This document shows positions 26,669 to 35,802 of a DNA stretch of 50,040 nucleotides, piece by piece. The notes beneath the pieces were generated by a model, which searched no databases, was not told the origin of the DNA, and worked only from the letters and a program-made list of their open reading frames with translations. Source of the stretch: Acidithiobacillus sp. HP-2 (lineage in GTDB: Bacteria > Pseudomonadota > Gammaproteobacteria > Acidithiobacillales > Acidithiobacillaceae); NCBI RefSeq assembly GCF_015100155.1, contig NZ_JACKZA010000019.1, positions 1 to 50,040 of the forward strand, given 5' to 3'. Numbering within the stretch: position 1 is the first letter of the stretch; each line of letters opens with the position of its first letter. Position numbers and translations under genes: made by a program.

Positions 26669-26808
26669 AATGGCTAGCAGCCTGTCGGATTATTCACGTA
26701 ATCCACTGATTCTATTGCACCTGCCATTTTCTGGAAATTTTTTAAACGCATATTAATCAATGTGTTACGCTACTTCAAAACCGAAAGTCCGACAGGCTGC
26801 TAGCGAGA
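26669..26808. mobile_element. MITE-like element with 17-bp inverted repeats
   Basis: GCTAGCAGCCTGTCGGA (26673-26689) is exactly inverted at 26788-26804, spanning 132 bp with no coding capacity. If the ends are CAGCCTGTCGGA, the flanks are CTAG on both sides, the 4-bp target type known for the IS5 group. The element ends six bases from the kdpE stop codon. A non-autonomous or decayed IS end-pair is the best reading; a transcription terminator is unlikely given the 98-bp loop. Confidence 0.6.
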
Positions 26809-26810
26809 AA

Positions 26811-27545
26811 TTATTGATCAACAAGCCGATAACCAAAACCTTTTTCCGTAAGCAGATACTGTGGAGCTTCCGGATCGTCCTCGATTTTTTCCCGTAACCG
26901 TTTGATATAAAGACGTACATAATGTTTCTGTTCCATACTGTGTATACCCCATATGGATGTAAGGATGACCCGATAGGACAGTACCCGTCCCTGATTTATG
27001 GCAAGAAGATGTAACAGCTCATATTCCTTGGGCGTCAAATCAATCACCTTCCCTTTTTTACGCACACAGTGGGTAGGATCATCAATTTCCAGTTCCCCAA
27101 TAACCCAACAACGCGGGTTATCTTCCAGCACCCCTACCGGTTTTTTGCGCAGATGGGCCCGCAAGCGGGCAAATAATTCACCGATGGTAAAGGGTTTGGT
27201 CAAATAATCATCAGCGCCTTCATCCAGGGCCTGCACTTTGTCCATTTCATGTCCTCGGGCAGAGATGACCACAATGAGCGGCTGTTCTCCACTCTGAGTG
27301 CGTAGACGACGAATCATGCTTTGACCATCACCATCGGGCAAGCCCAGGTCCAGAAGCAGAAGTGCAAAGCAATGCCCTTGTTGTAATTGATATTTTTCAT
27401 AGGCTTTCCAGGCATCTCTGAGGGTACGTTCCCAATGCAGACAATAACCGGGTTCCCGGTCCATGGCAGACTGCAGAAATGCGCCAATGCCCGGATCATC
27501 TTCTACCAGAAGAATATCTATGTTTTCTTTATGGTTATTAGGCAT
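26811..27545 (-). CDS. kdpE: KdpE, response regulator of the Kdp potassium system
   Basis: 244 residues. Receiver domain (about 10-125): acidic pair VEDD, phosphorylated Asp in LLLDLGLPDGDG, and Lys in DDYLTKPF. An OmpR-type winged-helix domain follows (about 145-243; LTPKEYELLHLLAINQGRVL, then VRLYIKRLREKIEDDP). Phosphorylated by KdpD, it activates the kdp promoter. It starts 3 bp after the kdpD stop, and both are divergent from kdpFABC. The likely targets are the ATTTATA arrays at 30429 and 35699. Confidence 0.95.
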   Translation of the reverse strand: MPNNHKENIDILLVEDDPGIGAFLQSAMDREPGYCLHWERTLRDAWKAYEKYQLQQGHCFALLLLDLGLPDGDGQSMIRRLRTQSGEQPLIVVISARGHEMDKVQALDEGADDYLTKPFTIGELFARLRAHLRKKPVGVLEDNPRCWVIGELEIDDPTHCVRKKGKVIDLTPKEYELLHLLAINQGRVLSYRVILTSIWGIHSMEQKHYVRLYIKRLREKIEDDPEAPQYLLTEKGFGYRLVDQ

Positions 27546-27548
27546 TTA

Positions 27549-30290
27549 TCACTCCTCTTCGGAGGGAATAAGGGGTTCCGCTTCGCGTGGGATGGCAAAG
27601 CAGAATACCGCACCATGCACCGCAACACGGTTACGCACCCAGATACGCCCATTATGGAGTTCAATAATGGCTTTGCAGATGGCCAAACCCAGGCCACTTC
27701 CACCCAGGCCCACCGGGGGCTTGACCTGACTGAAACGACCAAATATTTCCTGCTCACGGCCAGAGGGAACGCCGAATCCATGGTCGATGACGCAAACGAC
27801 AATCTCTTTTTCATCAGCATAGGCTTCCAGTTCAATGTCGCGGCCCGGTGGACTGTAACGACAGGCATTTTCAACCAGATTGGTCAGTACCTGCACAATC
27901 AGCTGGGGATCAACATGCAGGAGTGGCAGATTTCTGGCGATTCTGGTTTGAAACGGATGCTCTGTACAAAGAGATTTTACCTGATCGCGCGCGCTGACCA
28001 ATAAATCTTCCAGCGGGGTCCATTCCTTCTGAATCTGGAGGCGCCCGGATTGGAGTGCAGCCATATGTAAAATACGTTCAACGGTATGCTCCATTTTTTC
28101 CGTTTGTTGGCGGATGTTTTCCAGAAGTAACCGATCTTCAGAGCTGAGTCCCTGGGCATTGCGCTGCAAAGTGGTTGCCGTACCCAGGACACCCGCAAGG
28201 GGGGTTCTCAAATCGTGCGATACGGCACCCAACAGGGCATTTTGTAGTTGTTCGACGCGCAAGCGCACATCCGCCTCCGTACGCTGCAAGGAAGCTTGAG
28301 CTGAATCCAGAGCGACAGCGATCAGGCGCACCACCGTTTCCAGAAAACGTAGCCAGTCAGTCGGGGCGCGGCGTAAATCAAGGTCGGCCAGCATGACCAC
28401 GCCCAAAGAGCGCTCATTGATTATCATGGGCATGAAAAGTGCCGGAAGATCGGCCAGGGTATTGGTACTCATTCCCGCATTTTTCCTGTTCTGGAAGCAC
28501 CAACGCGCAGCAGCCTGGAGTTTTCGCTGTAGTGAATCTGTCTGATCTAGTTCTGGAAACTGTTTGAGTGGGCCTTCAGATTTTTCGGTGGCGGGTAGCC
28601 AGAATGCCACAGAAATGCCCAGTGTCTGCTCCAGTTTTTCGATACTCGCGTTGAGAATCCCTTCTACCCCACGCGCACTACTCAACACCTGAACCAATTG
28701 GTAGAGGTTACGTGCCCGGCGCTCACGAATACGGGCCATCAACTCCTGTTCCCGGGAACGGGCGACCAACTGGCTGATCAAGAGAATCAGGGACAAAATC
28801 AGCGCGAAATAAGCCAGTGAACCCAAAGTCGTGGGCAAGCCCTTACCCAGCCCGAAAGAGTAATAGCTGACCGCAGCGGTTATAAATGTAATCAGAGATG
28901 GCCAGCGTCCATAGAGCAGTGCGGCACCCACCGCGCCCAGCATGTACAACATGAAAATGCCCGCAAAGCCCAGGTAGGCCGCCAGCATCCAGGCCAGACC
29001 GCTTAACCCCAGTCCCAGTAGAGCGCCAAAAATAAAATGGCGATTGCGGATATGGCGCCGTAAAGGTGAATTCATGACTCCAAGGTATTGCTGATTTCGC
29101 AAACGCTGATCTTCAGAAATCGGTTTTTTGGCAGGAATGGGGTGAATGATGATATCCATGCTGCGCTCACTGTTCAGAAGATGCGCAGTCAGTGATCCGG
29201 GCCACCACCACAAGAATTTCCGAAGACCTTGCGCCTGACCCAGCACAATCTGGGTCACGTCACGCAAACGTGCGTAGGCCAGGATTTCCGCGCCGATGTT
29301 CACGCCAGTCAGGCGAGCTGTTTCTGCACCCAGACTTTCGGCAAGGTGCAGATGATTCCAGATCCACGCCTGGGTTTCAGCCTTTTGCATCAGACCGCGT
29401 GGGGTATCTACGTGAATGACCAGCCAATCCGCCCGTTGTGCCGTAGCCAGATGATAAGTAGCCCGGACCAGATGTTCATCCTCGGGACGCCCACTGATTG
29501 CCACCAGCAAACGATCCCGGCTTCCGCCACGGCGTTCCTCCTCAGGATTTTGTAGCTGAAATTGGCGCAACTCCAAATCGACGCGGTCTGCCGCCAGACG
29601 CAGTGCCAGTTGCCGCAGCGCGATCAGATTCCCTTTGCGAAAAAAGTGCGACATCGCCCGTAAGCCACGATCTCCCAGATACACTTTGCCCTCTTTGAGG
29701 CGCTGCATCAGGTCTTCATCGCTGATATCCACCAGAACGACCTCATCGGCCTCCTGGATCAGGTGGTCGGGTACCGTTTCCTGTACTTTTATGCCCGTAA
29801 TCTGCTGGACCACTTCATGGGCACTTTCCAGATGCTGGACATTAATGGTGGTGGCTACTGAGATACCGGCATCCAGCAGCTCTTCCAGATCCTGCCAACG
29901 CTTTTTGTGACGCGATCCCGGTGCATTGCTGTGGGCCAGCTCATCCAGCAAAAGTAGCCCGGGACGACGACTGAGGGCGGCGTCCAGATCAAATTCCTCC
30001 AGCACCACATTTTTATAGGGCAAATGCTGGCGTGGCAGCATAGGGAGCGCATCTGCCAAAGCCTTTGTCTCATGGCGTTGATGGGTTTCAACGATCCCTA
30101 TCAACACGTCTGCCCCTTTAGCCATCTCCTGCTGCCCGAAACGCAGCATGGCGTAGGTTTTTCCCACGCCTGGTGCGGCGCCAAAGAAAATTTTCAGTCG
30201 ACCACGCTGTTGTTTGCTTTCCTCCTGCTGGACCTGGGCCAGCAAGGCATCAGGATCAGGGCGGCCATCGCTGCGATCATGATCGTCCAT
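27549..30290 (-). CDS. kdpD: KdpD, sensor histidine kinase for potassium
   Basis: From ATG 30290 (MDDHDRSDGR) the protein has 913 residues (E. coli 894); the frame is open to a TTG at 30377. Order: KdpD N-terminal domain with Walker A GAAPGVGKT at 37-45, a USP-like domain (about 225-350), four membrane helices (about 370-480), a GAF-like region, the HisKA box with SHDLRTPLAGVLG, then the ATPase with NLVENACRYSPPG, DHGFGVP and GSGLGLAICKAI. It senses low K+ or high ionic strength and phosphorylates KdpE. All catalytic boxes look intact. Confidence 0.95.
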   Translation of the reverse strand: MDDHDRSDGRPDPDALLAQVQQEESKQQRGRLKIFFGAAPGVGKTYAMLRFGQQEMAKGADVLIGIVETHQRHETKALADALPMLPRQHLPYKNVVLEEFDLDAALSRRPGLLLLDELAHSNAPGSRHKKRWQDLEELLDAGISVATTINVQHLESAHEVVQQITGIKVQETVPDHLIQEADEVVLVDISDEDLMQRLKEGKVYLGDRGLRAMSHFFRKGNLIALRQLALRLAADRVDLELRQFQLQNPEEERRGGSRDRLLVAISGRPEDEHLVRATYHLATAQRADWLVIHVDTPRGLMQKAETQAWIWNHLHLAESLGAETARLTGVNIGAEILAYARLRDVTQIVLGQAQGLRKFLWWWPGSLTAHLLNSERSMDIIIHPIPAKKPISEDQRLRNQQYLGVMNSPLRRHIRNRHFIFGALLGLGLSGLAWMLAAYLGFAGIFMLYMLGAVGAALLYGRWPSLITFITAAVSYYSFGLGKGLPTTLGSLAYFALILSLILLISQLVARSREQELMARIRERRARNLYQLVQVLSSARGVEGILNASIEKLEQTLGISVAFWLPATEKSEGPLKQFPELDQTDSLQRKLQAAARWCFQNRKNAGMSTNTLADLPALFMPMIINERSLGVVMLADLDLRRAPTDWLRFLETVVRLIAVALDSAQASLQRTEADVRLRVEQLQNALLGAVSHDLRTPLAGVLGTATTLQRNAQGLSSEDRLLLENIRQQTEKMEHTVERILHMAALQSGRLQIQKEWTPLEDLLVSARDQVKSLCTEHPFQTRIARNLPLLHVDPQLIVQVLTNLVENACRYSPPGRDIELEAYADEKEIVVCVIDHGFGVPSGREQEIFGRFSQVKPPVGLGGSGLGLAICKAIIELHNGRIWVRNRVAVHGAVFCFAIPREAEPLIPSEEE

Positions 30291-30428
30291 GCTGGGCTCG
30301 TGGAAATTGAGAATGCCTGGCCATCGAGAAAGTCCCTGTTTTCTGTGCTCTGGCGTTGAGCATAAGCGAAATTTCAAAGAAGACCAAGAAAACGCAAAAT
30401 TATGACAAAAATGGTGTCTTTGTAGACA

Positions 30429-30468
30429 ATTTATAGATGATTTATACGGAATTTATATGGAATTTATA
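30429..30468 (+). promoter_or_regulatory. Four ATTTATA half-sites, 11-bp period: proposed KdpE box of the kdp operon
   Basis: ATTTATA occurs at 30429, 30440, 30451 and 30462, each exactly 11 bp apart, so all lie on one face of the helix. The E. coli kdp operator is also T/A-rich with TTTATA. A -10-like TATAGA follows at 30505-30510, placing the array near and above the -35 position as expected for an OmpR-type activator. The same layout precedes the glutamate 5-kinase gene at 35803. Regulation by KdpE is inferred from position and pattern. Confidence 0.72.
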
Positions 30469-30543
30469 GATCACGAATGGTTACGCTTCCAGGGTGACAG
30501 TACCTATAGAATTCAGAGCAGTCTGAAACAGAAGGAGCAGGTT

Positions 30544-30636
30544 ATGATTGTTATTTATCTGTTTATTATTATTGCCTTTTTTATGGCATCCATGGGGATG
30601 GTACACCTTCTCGATAAACTCAGGAGTATCAAATGA
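30544..30636 (+). CDS. 30-residue membrane peptide upstream of kdpF
   Basis: AAGGAG lies 6 nt before the ATG of a 30-codon frame, MIVIYLFIIIAFFMASMGMV then HLLDKLRSIK: one membrane helix with a basic end. Its stop overlaps the kdpF start as ATGA (30633-30636). It is the first gene after the proposed KdpE-controlled promoter. Comparable unnamed peptides precede kdpF in some other kdp operons, from memory. A role in stabilising the complex is possible but unproven. Confidence 0.65.
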   Translation: MIVIYLFIIIAFFMASMGMVHLLDKLRSIK

Positions 30637-30725
30637 CTGCCTTCATATGGATAGGACTGGGTCTGGGTGCCATGCTTTTTGTCTACCTGCTGGCTTTTCT
30701 GATTAACCCGGAGAAATATTTATGA
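30633..30725 (+). CDS. kdpF: KdpF, small stabilising subunit of the K+-transporting ATPase
   Basis: 30 residues, one membrane helix, ending [12 protein letters not shown], the typical KdpF end (ALLNPEKF-like). In E. coli KdpF stabilises the KdpABC complex. It is coupled on both sides by ATGA overlaps: with the preceding peptide and with kdpA at 30722-30725. Confidence 0.82.
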   Translation: MTAFIWIGLGLGAMLFVYLLAFLINPEKYL

Positions 30726-32476
30726 TTTCCACGCTGCTACTAACCACTACTCTCCTGGTGGTAACCATTCTTCTGGGCATTCCACTCGGTGTCTATATGC
30801 ATCGGGTTTACGCAGGGGAGAGGTTTTGGGCCTCCCGGCTGCTTGGGCCTGTAGAGCGTCTTACCTACCGCCTGATCGGTACGTCTCCGGAACGGGAGAT
30901 GGACTGGAAACGCTACGCCTTGGCCATTCTCCTGTTTAACCTGGCAGGAGGGCTATTTTTATACATATTACTCCTGTTGCAAGGCCACCTCCCATTTAAC
31001 CCCATGCATTTTTCCGGCGTAGCACCGGGTTCTGCCTTCAATACGGCAGTCAGTTTTATCACCAATACCAACTGGCAGGATTATTCGGGCGGCTCCACCA
31101 TGAGCTATCTGTCCCAGATGCTGGGTATAACCGTACAAAATTTTCTTTCGGCAGCCACGGGTATCGTGATCCTACTGCCGATCATTCGTGCTTTTGTCCG
31201 TCATAACACCAAAAACCTGGGCAATTTCTGGGTGGATATGACCCGGACCGTGCTTTATGTCCTGATCCCCTTGTCGGTGATTTTTTCCTTGATATTGATG
31301 CAGCAAGGGGTGGTTCAGACCTTGAGCGGGGCCATTCATGCGGACATGGTTGCACCCTTCACTTCGGGGGGTAAAACCATTCTGCAGCAAGTCATCCATA
31401 TCGGACCGGTGGCCTCCCAGGAATCCATCATGATGCTGGGCAATAACGGCGGCGGTTTTTTTAACATGAATGATGCCCAGCCTTTTGAAAATCCCACCGG
31501 ATTGACCAATTTTCTGGAAACAATGGTGATGATTCTCATCCCGGTAGGCTTGGTTTTTCTGTTTGGACAGATGACCAAAGCCAAAAAAACCGCCTGGGCG
31601 ATTCTGGTCTCCATGCTGATTCTGTTTATCCCGCTGACCCTGGTCAGCCAGCACTTTGAACTGGCGGGAAATCCGATTTTTCATCAACTGGGTGTAACCC
31701 AGGCCAACCATGCGGCGCTTGCCGGAGGTGGCAATATGGAAGGCGTGGAAGACCGCATTGGCGCAGGGGCATCGGCCCTGTTTGCAACGGTGGCTACGGC
31801 GACTTCCACGGGTGCGGCCAACAACGCTTATGACTCACTCATTCCGCTCAGCGGCGGTATCAATCTATTTTTGATGCAACTGGGTGAAGTTGTTTTCGGA
31901 GGCGTCGGTTCCGGCCTTGCCAGTTTCCTGGCCTTCATGATTTTCGCCGTGTTTCTGGGTGGGCTGATGGTCGGACGCACTCCGGAGTTTTTGGGAAAAA
32001 AAATCGGCGCGTTTGAAATCAAAATGGTCTCCCTATCCATTTTGGTCATGCCCCTGCTCGTTCTCATTGGTACCGCCATTGCTGCCACAACCGTAGCGGG
32101 GCGCGCCGGTGTTTTCAATCCGGGTGCACATGGGTTCAGCGAAATGCTCTATGCCGTGACTAGTCCCGCCAACAATAACGGCAGCGCTTTTGGTGGACTC
32201 AGCAATGATACTCGCTTTTACAACCTGTTAACCGGGATGTGTATGTTGTTTGGTCGTTTTTGGGTGTATCTGCCGCTGCTGGCATTGGCGGGGGCTCTGG
32301 CAGAGAAAAAGAAAACACCCGCAGGATCAGGCACTTTAGCCACGCATACGCCTATTTTCATCGGCTTGACCGTGGGTGTCATTCTCCTGGTTGGCGCACT
32401 GAACTTCTTTCCGGCACTGGCGCTGGGACCGATTGCAGAGCAGTTGGCACCGGTCAGTCATGTCATGACGCACTAA
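30722..32476 (+). CDS. kdpA: KdpA, potassium channel-like subunit
   Basis: 584 residues (E. coli 557), about ten membrane helices, a member of the SKT family of four-fold pore proteins. Selectivity-filter loops are visible: [57 protein letters not shown] and [18 protein letters not shown]. It binds and passes K+ with high affinity, driven by KdpB. The start overlaps the kdpF stop; kdpB follows 13 bp on. Confidence 0.97.
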   Translation: MISTLLLTTTLLVVTILLGIPLGVYMHRVYAGERFWASRLLGPVERLTYRLIGTSPEREMDWKRYALAILLFNLAGGLFLYILLLLQGHLPFNPMHFSGVAPGSAFNTAVSFITNTNWQDYSGGSTMSYLSQMLGITVQNFLSAATGIVILLPIIRAFVRHNTKNLGNFWVDMTRTVLYVLIPLSVIFSLILMQQGVVQTLSGAIHADMVAPFTSGGKTILQQVIHIGPVASQESIMMLGNNGGGFFNMNDAQPFENPTGLTNFLETMVMILIPVGLVFLFGQMTKAKKTAWAILVSMLILFIPLTLVSQHFELAGNPIFHQLGVTQANHAALAGGGNMEGVEDRIGAGASALFATVATATSTGAANNAYDSLIPLSGGINLFLMQLGEVVFGGVGSGLASFLAFMIFAVFLGGLMVGRTPEFLGKKIGAFEIKMVSLSILVMPLLVLIGTAIAATTVAGRAGVFNPGAHGFSEMLYAVTSPANNNGSAFGGLSNDTRFYNLLTGMCMLFGRFWVYLPLLALAGALAEKKKTPAGSGTLATHTPIFIGLTVGVILLVGALNFFPALALGPIAEQLAPVSHVMTH

Positions 32477-32489
32477 AGGAATCCTGACG

Positions 32490-34556
32490 ATGGAATCTAC
32501 GCATAAACATGAGGTAAAACCGATTGTCTGGAAAGACCAGAGCAAAGGGGCACTCTGGGACAGCTTTAATATGCTTTCGCCCCGGGTGCAAATGCGCAAT
32601 CCAGTCATGTTCGTCGTCTATATCGGCTCCTGGTTGCTGTTGGCTCTGTTTTTCCATGATCTGATTGCGCGTAATGGCGAAGCCCTATTCACCGGGGTCA
32701 TCGATCTCTGGCTCTGGCTGACCCTCATTTTCGCGAATTACGGAGAGGCCCTGGCCGAAAGGCAGGGGGAAGCCCAGGCGAGTAGCCTGCGGCAAAGCCG
32801 TCATGAAATGGTGGCTAAAAAATTGGCTAAATCCGAACGCAATGCGGCCTACCAGGAAGTTCCCGGAGTGAGCTTGCGCACGGGTGACGTCATTCTGGTG
32901 GAAGCCGGTGATTTTATACCGACAGACGGTGAAGCTATCACCGGTGTGGCGGCTGTCGATGAAAGTGCCATCACCGGAGAAAGTGCGCCGGTTATTCGGG
33001 AAGGCGGTGGGGACCGTAGTGCGGTAACCGGCGGCACCCGCGTGATCTCGGACTGGCTGATTATAAAGGTGACTCAGGAAGCGGGAAATACGTTTCTGGA
33101 TAAAATGATCAGCATGGTCGAGGGGGCTGCGAGACGCAAAACCCCCAATGAAGTAGCGCTCAGTATTCTTCTGGTCTTTTTGACCTTGGTGTTTCTGGTC
33201 GTGACCGTGACGATTTACCCGTTTTCCTGGTATAGCGTCCATTACGCCAGTCATTCCGGCTCCGTCATTAGCCTGCCGGTCCTGATCGCCCTGCTGGTGT
33301 GTTTGATTCCCACAACCATCGGCGCACTTTTGCCAGCCATTGGCATTGCTGGCATCGTCCGCCTCTTGAAAGCCAATGTCGTAGCGACTTCCGGTAGGGC
33401 CATAGAAGCTGCCGGGGATGTAGACATACTCATGCTGGATAAGACAGGCACCATTACTTACGGCAATCGTTCGGCGGCTGCTTTTTATCCCGTTTCCGGA
33501 ATATCCGAGGCACAACTCGCTCAAGGTGCACGTCGGGCCTCCCTGGCGGATGATACCCCTGAAGGCAAAAGTATTGTGGCATTGGCCTTGAAGCATTTTC
33601 CCGATCAGCAGGAGTCGCTGCCCACGGATGCCAATTTGATTTCCTTTACGGCCGAAACCCGTATGAGCGGGGTGGATTGGGAGGGACAGCAGCTGCGCAA
33701 GGGTGCGCCCGATTCCATGAAAGCCTGGATAAAAGATTTGCAGGGAAGCTGGCCGGAAGGCTTGGATGCCATTATCGAGAAAATTGCCGCAGGGGGCGCG
33801 ACACCGCTGGTGGTATGTTCTGGTGCCCAGGTGCTCGGGGCGATTGAGCTGCGGGACATCGTCAAAACCGGAATCAAGGAACGCTTTGCTGAGTTAAGAG
33901 AAATGGGCATCCGCACCGTGATGGTGACGGGAGATAATCCCTTGACGGCTGCTGCCATTGCGGCGGAGGCCGGTGTCGATGATTACCTTGCGGAAGCCAA
34001 ACCGGAAACCAAACTTGCGCGTATCCGTCAATATCAGAGTGACGGATATATGGTAGCGATGACGGGAGATGGCACCAACGACTCGCCAGCTCTCGCACAG
34101 GCCGATGTGGGGCTGTGCATGGCCAGTGGTACCCAGGCCGCGCGAGAAGCTTCGAATATGGTGGATATGGACTCCAACCCGACGAAATTGCTGGATATTG
34201 TCCGGATTGGCAAGCAGTTGCTGATGACTCGTGGGAGCTTGACCACCTTTAGTGTCGCCAACGATGTTGCCAAATATTTTGCCATCATACCGGCGGCTTT
34301 CATCTCTACCTATCCACAATTATCGGCCCTCAACATCATGGACTTGAGTTCGCCGGATACTGCGATCATGTCTGCCGTGATTTTTAATGCACTTATTATT
34401 CCCATTCTGATTCCTCTGGCATTGAAAGGCGTCAAATTCCGGGCGGACAGCGCGCAGAATATTTTGCGCCGGAATGTCTGGATATACGGATTGGGAGGCA
34501 TCATTGCGCCTTTCATCGGCATCAAGTTGATCGACCTGTTACTGACGGTTTTATAG
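32490..34556 (+). CDS. kdpB: KdpB, P-type ATPase subunit
   Basis: 688 residues (E. coli 682). TGES, the actuator loop, lies at 162-165; its serine is the site of inhibitory phosphorylation in E. coli. The phosphorylated Asp is D317 in [17 protein letters not shown] and [19 protein letters not shown] mark the P domain. It hydrolyses ATP to power K+ uptake through KdpA. All catalytic motifs are intact. A clear GGAATCCTGACG leader precedes ATG 32490. Confidence 0.97.
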   Translation: MESTHKHEVKPIVWKDQSKGALWDSFNMLSPRVQMRNPVMFVVYIGSWLLLALFFHDLIARNGEALFTGVIDLWLWLTLIFANYGEALAERQGEAQASSLRQSRHEMVAKKLAKSERNAAYQEVPGVSLRTGDVILVEAGDFIPTDGEAITGVAAVDESAITGESAPVIREGGGDRSAVTGGTRVISDWLIIKVTQEAGNTFLDKMISMVEGAARRKTPNEVALSILLVFLTLVFLVVTVTIYPFSWYSVHYASHSGSVISLPVLIALLVCLIPTTIGALLPAIGIAGIVRLLKANVVATSGRAIEAAGDVDILMLDKTGTITYGNRSAAAFYPVSGISEAQLAQGARRASLADDTPEGKSIVALALKHFPDQQESLPTDANLISFTAETRMSGVDWEGQQLRKGAPDSMKAWIKDLQGSWPEGLDAIIEKIAAGGATPLVVCSGAQVLGAIELRDIVKTGIKERFAELREMGIRTVMVTGDNPLTAAAIAAEAGVDDYLAEAKPETKLARIRQYQSDGYMVAMTGDGTNDSPALAQADVGLCMASGTQAAREASNMVDMDSNPTKLLDIVRIGKQLLMTRGSLTTFSVANDVAKYFAIIPAAFISTYPQLSALNIMDLSSPDTAIMSAVIFNALIIPILIPLALKGVKFRADSAQNILRRNVWIYGLGGIIAPFIGIKLIDLLLTVL

Positions 34557-34567
34557 GAGGATTCCAC

Positions 34568-35248
34568 ATGAACAAGCCACTCGAAAACGCTTCGAGACCG
34601 AATGCACAGGATGGGGATCATCAAGGAGTACGGGCAGCGGTGATGGGAGATCTGAAAAGCACTTTACTGCTTTTTCTCCTGTTGGTGGTGATAACCGGGC
34701 TGATTTACCCCTTAACGATGACGGGCGTCGGACAATTGCTGTTTCCTCATCAGGCAAATGGCTCGCTGATTAAAGAACATGGGCGCGTGGTGGGTTCTGC
34801 ATTGATTGGACAGTATTTCCGCGAACCGGAGTACTTCTGGAGTCGTCCCTCCGCGACTTCGCCGATGCCCTATAACGCAGCGGGTTCAAGTGCTTCCAAT
34901 CTGGGGCCGAACAATCCGGTATTGGCACAACATGTGGCTGCCCGCGTCAAAGCGCTCAAGGCTGCGGACCCTGCAGAAAAAGGCCCGGTTCCGGTGGATC
35001 TGGTTACCTCCTCGGCGAGCGGACTGGATCCGGACATCAGTATTGCAGCCGCCCGCTATCAGATACCACGCATCGCCAAGGCTGGGGGCATCAATCCGAC
35101 GGTTTTACAGCAACTGGTTCAGAAAAATACCCACTATCCCTTGCTGGGTTACATCGGAGAACCGGTGGTCAATGTCCTGAAACTCAATCTGGCTTTGCAT
35201 GCGCGCTATGCTCAGAAGCATCCTGAAGCAAATCCCGTGACCCATTAA
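34568..35248 (+). CDS. kdpC: KdpC, chaperone-like subunit of the K+ ATPase
   Basis: 226 residues (E. coli 190); the extra length is mainly an N-terminal polar extension before the single membrane helix ([20 protein letters not shown]). The periplasmic part carries family blocks [51 protein letters not shown] and [17 protein letters not shown]. It helps K+ binding by the KdpAB complex. GGAGG precedes the ATG. A strong terminator follows 24 bp after the stop. Confidence 0.96.
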   Translation: MNKPLENASRPNAQDGDHQGVRAAVMGDLKSTLLLFLLLVVITGLIYPLTMTGVGQLLFPHQANGSLIKEHGRVVGSALIGQYFREPEYFWSRPSATSPMPYNAAGSSASNLGPNNPVLAQHVAARVKALKAADPAEKGPVPVDLVTSSASGLDPDISIAAARYQIPRIAKAGGINPTVLQQLVQKNTHYPLLGYIGEPVVNVLKLNLALHARYAQKHPEANPVTH

Positions 35249-35271
35249 TCCGGGTTTTTTGCAGCTTGTTC

Positions 35272-35299
35272 CTGCAGGGTTATTTCCCTGCAGTTTTTT
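35272..35299 (+). terminator. Rho-independent terminator of the kdp operon
   Basis: CTGCAGGG (35272-35279), loop TTATTT, CCCTGCAG (35286-35293), then six T. The stem is a perfect 8 bp and the T-run follows at once. It lies 24 bp after the kdpC stop and closes the operon, so the genes after it need their own promoter. Confidence 0.92.
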
Positions 35300-35393
35300 A
35301 ATCGCTTTATGACAGCTTCCACCTGAATTTTGTCTAGATTCAGCGGAAAAGCAGGATGGAAAGGAAACCCTAGACATTAAGGAGAACTCAATA

Positions 35394-35597
35394 ATGACTA
35401 CGCTGAAAGAGAGATTGCTTGAGGCAGAATGGGCTGGTTATCACTGGGCCATGGAACATCCTGATGCTACCAGAGAAGATGTAGAGAATGCCTGTGACAA
35501 CTATTATCCCCAAGCCATATCCGGGGTGCTGGCTTATGCCTTTGAAAGAGGCCGGGCAATGGCCCGTGAGGGGAAAACACCCGAACCGATGGAATGA
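35394..35597 (+). CDS. Small acidic hypothetical protein
   Basis: 67 residues, soluble and rich in Glu and Ala, no membrane helix: MTTLKERLLEAEWAGYHWAM opens it. AAGGAG lies upstream at the expected distance from the ATG. Not recognised. It stands alone between the kdp terminator and the second KdpE-like box. Codon use looks ordinary for the region, supporting a real gene. Confidence 0.6.
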   Translation: MTTLKERLLEAEWAGYHWAMEHPDATREDVENACDNYYPQAISGVLAYAFERGRAMAREGKTPEPME

Positions 35598-35698
35598 CAC
35601 GCACCGCAGTGAATGATTTTATATCCTATGGGAAGTCTTAAAAAAGGCATTGATGCGTTAGACGCGCATGCATCGCTCATTTCTGATTAATTCCGCAT

Positions 35699-35738
35699 TT
35701 TTATATAAACATTATACAACATTTATATGGAATTTATA
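35699..35738 (+). promoter_or_regulatory. Second four-half-site array: proposed KdpE box of the glutamate 5-kinase gene
   Basis: TTTTATA (35699), CATTATA (35710), ATTTATA (35721) and ATTTATA (35732) sit at an exact 11-bp period. The last two with their spacer share 21 consecutive bases with the kdp array. A -10-like TATCAG begins at 35775, 43 bp after the last half-site start, exactly as TATAGA does at kdp. The GGAGG of the gene at 35803 lies 13 bp beyond. Control by KdpE is inferred. Confidence 0.68.
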
Positions 35739-35802
35739 GATGCATCTCGGATAACCTTGCGGTGTTGAAGAAAATATCAGTTTTTGACGAATGGAGGTTT
35801 TG

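Noticed and set aside
30291-30377. Upstream extension of kdpD to the TTG at 30377
   Set aside because: The extra 29 residues have no family similarity; ATG 30290 gives the usual KdpD start.
35640-35690. Inverted-repeat-looking GATGCG / CGCATGCATC words before the second KdpE-like array
   Set aside because: Pairing is imperfect and no T-run follows; not supported as a terminator or operator.
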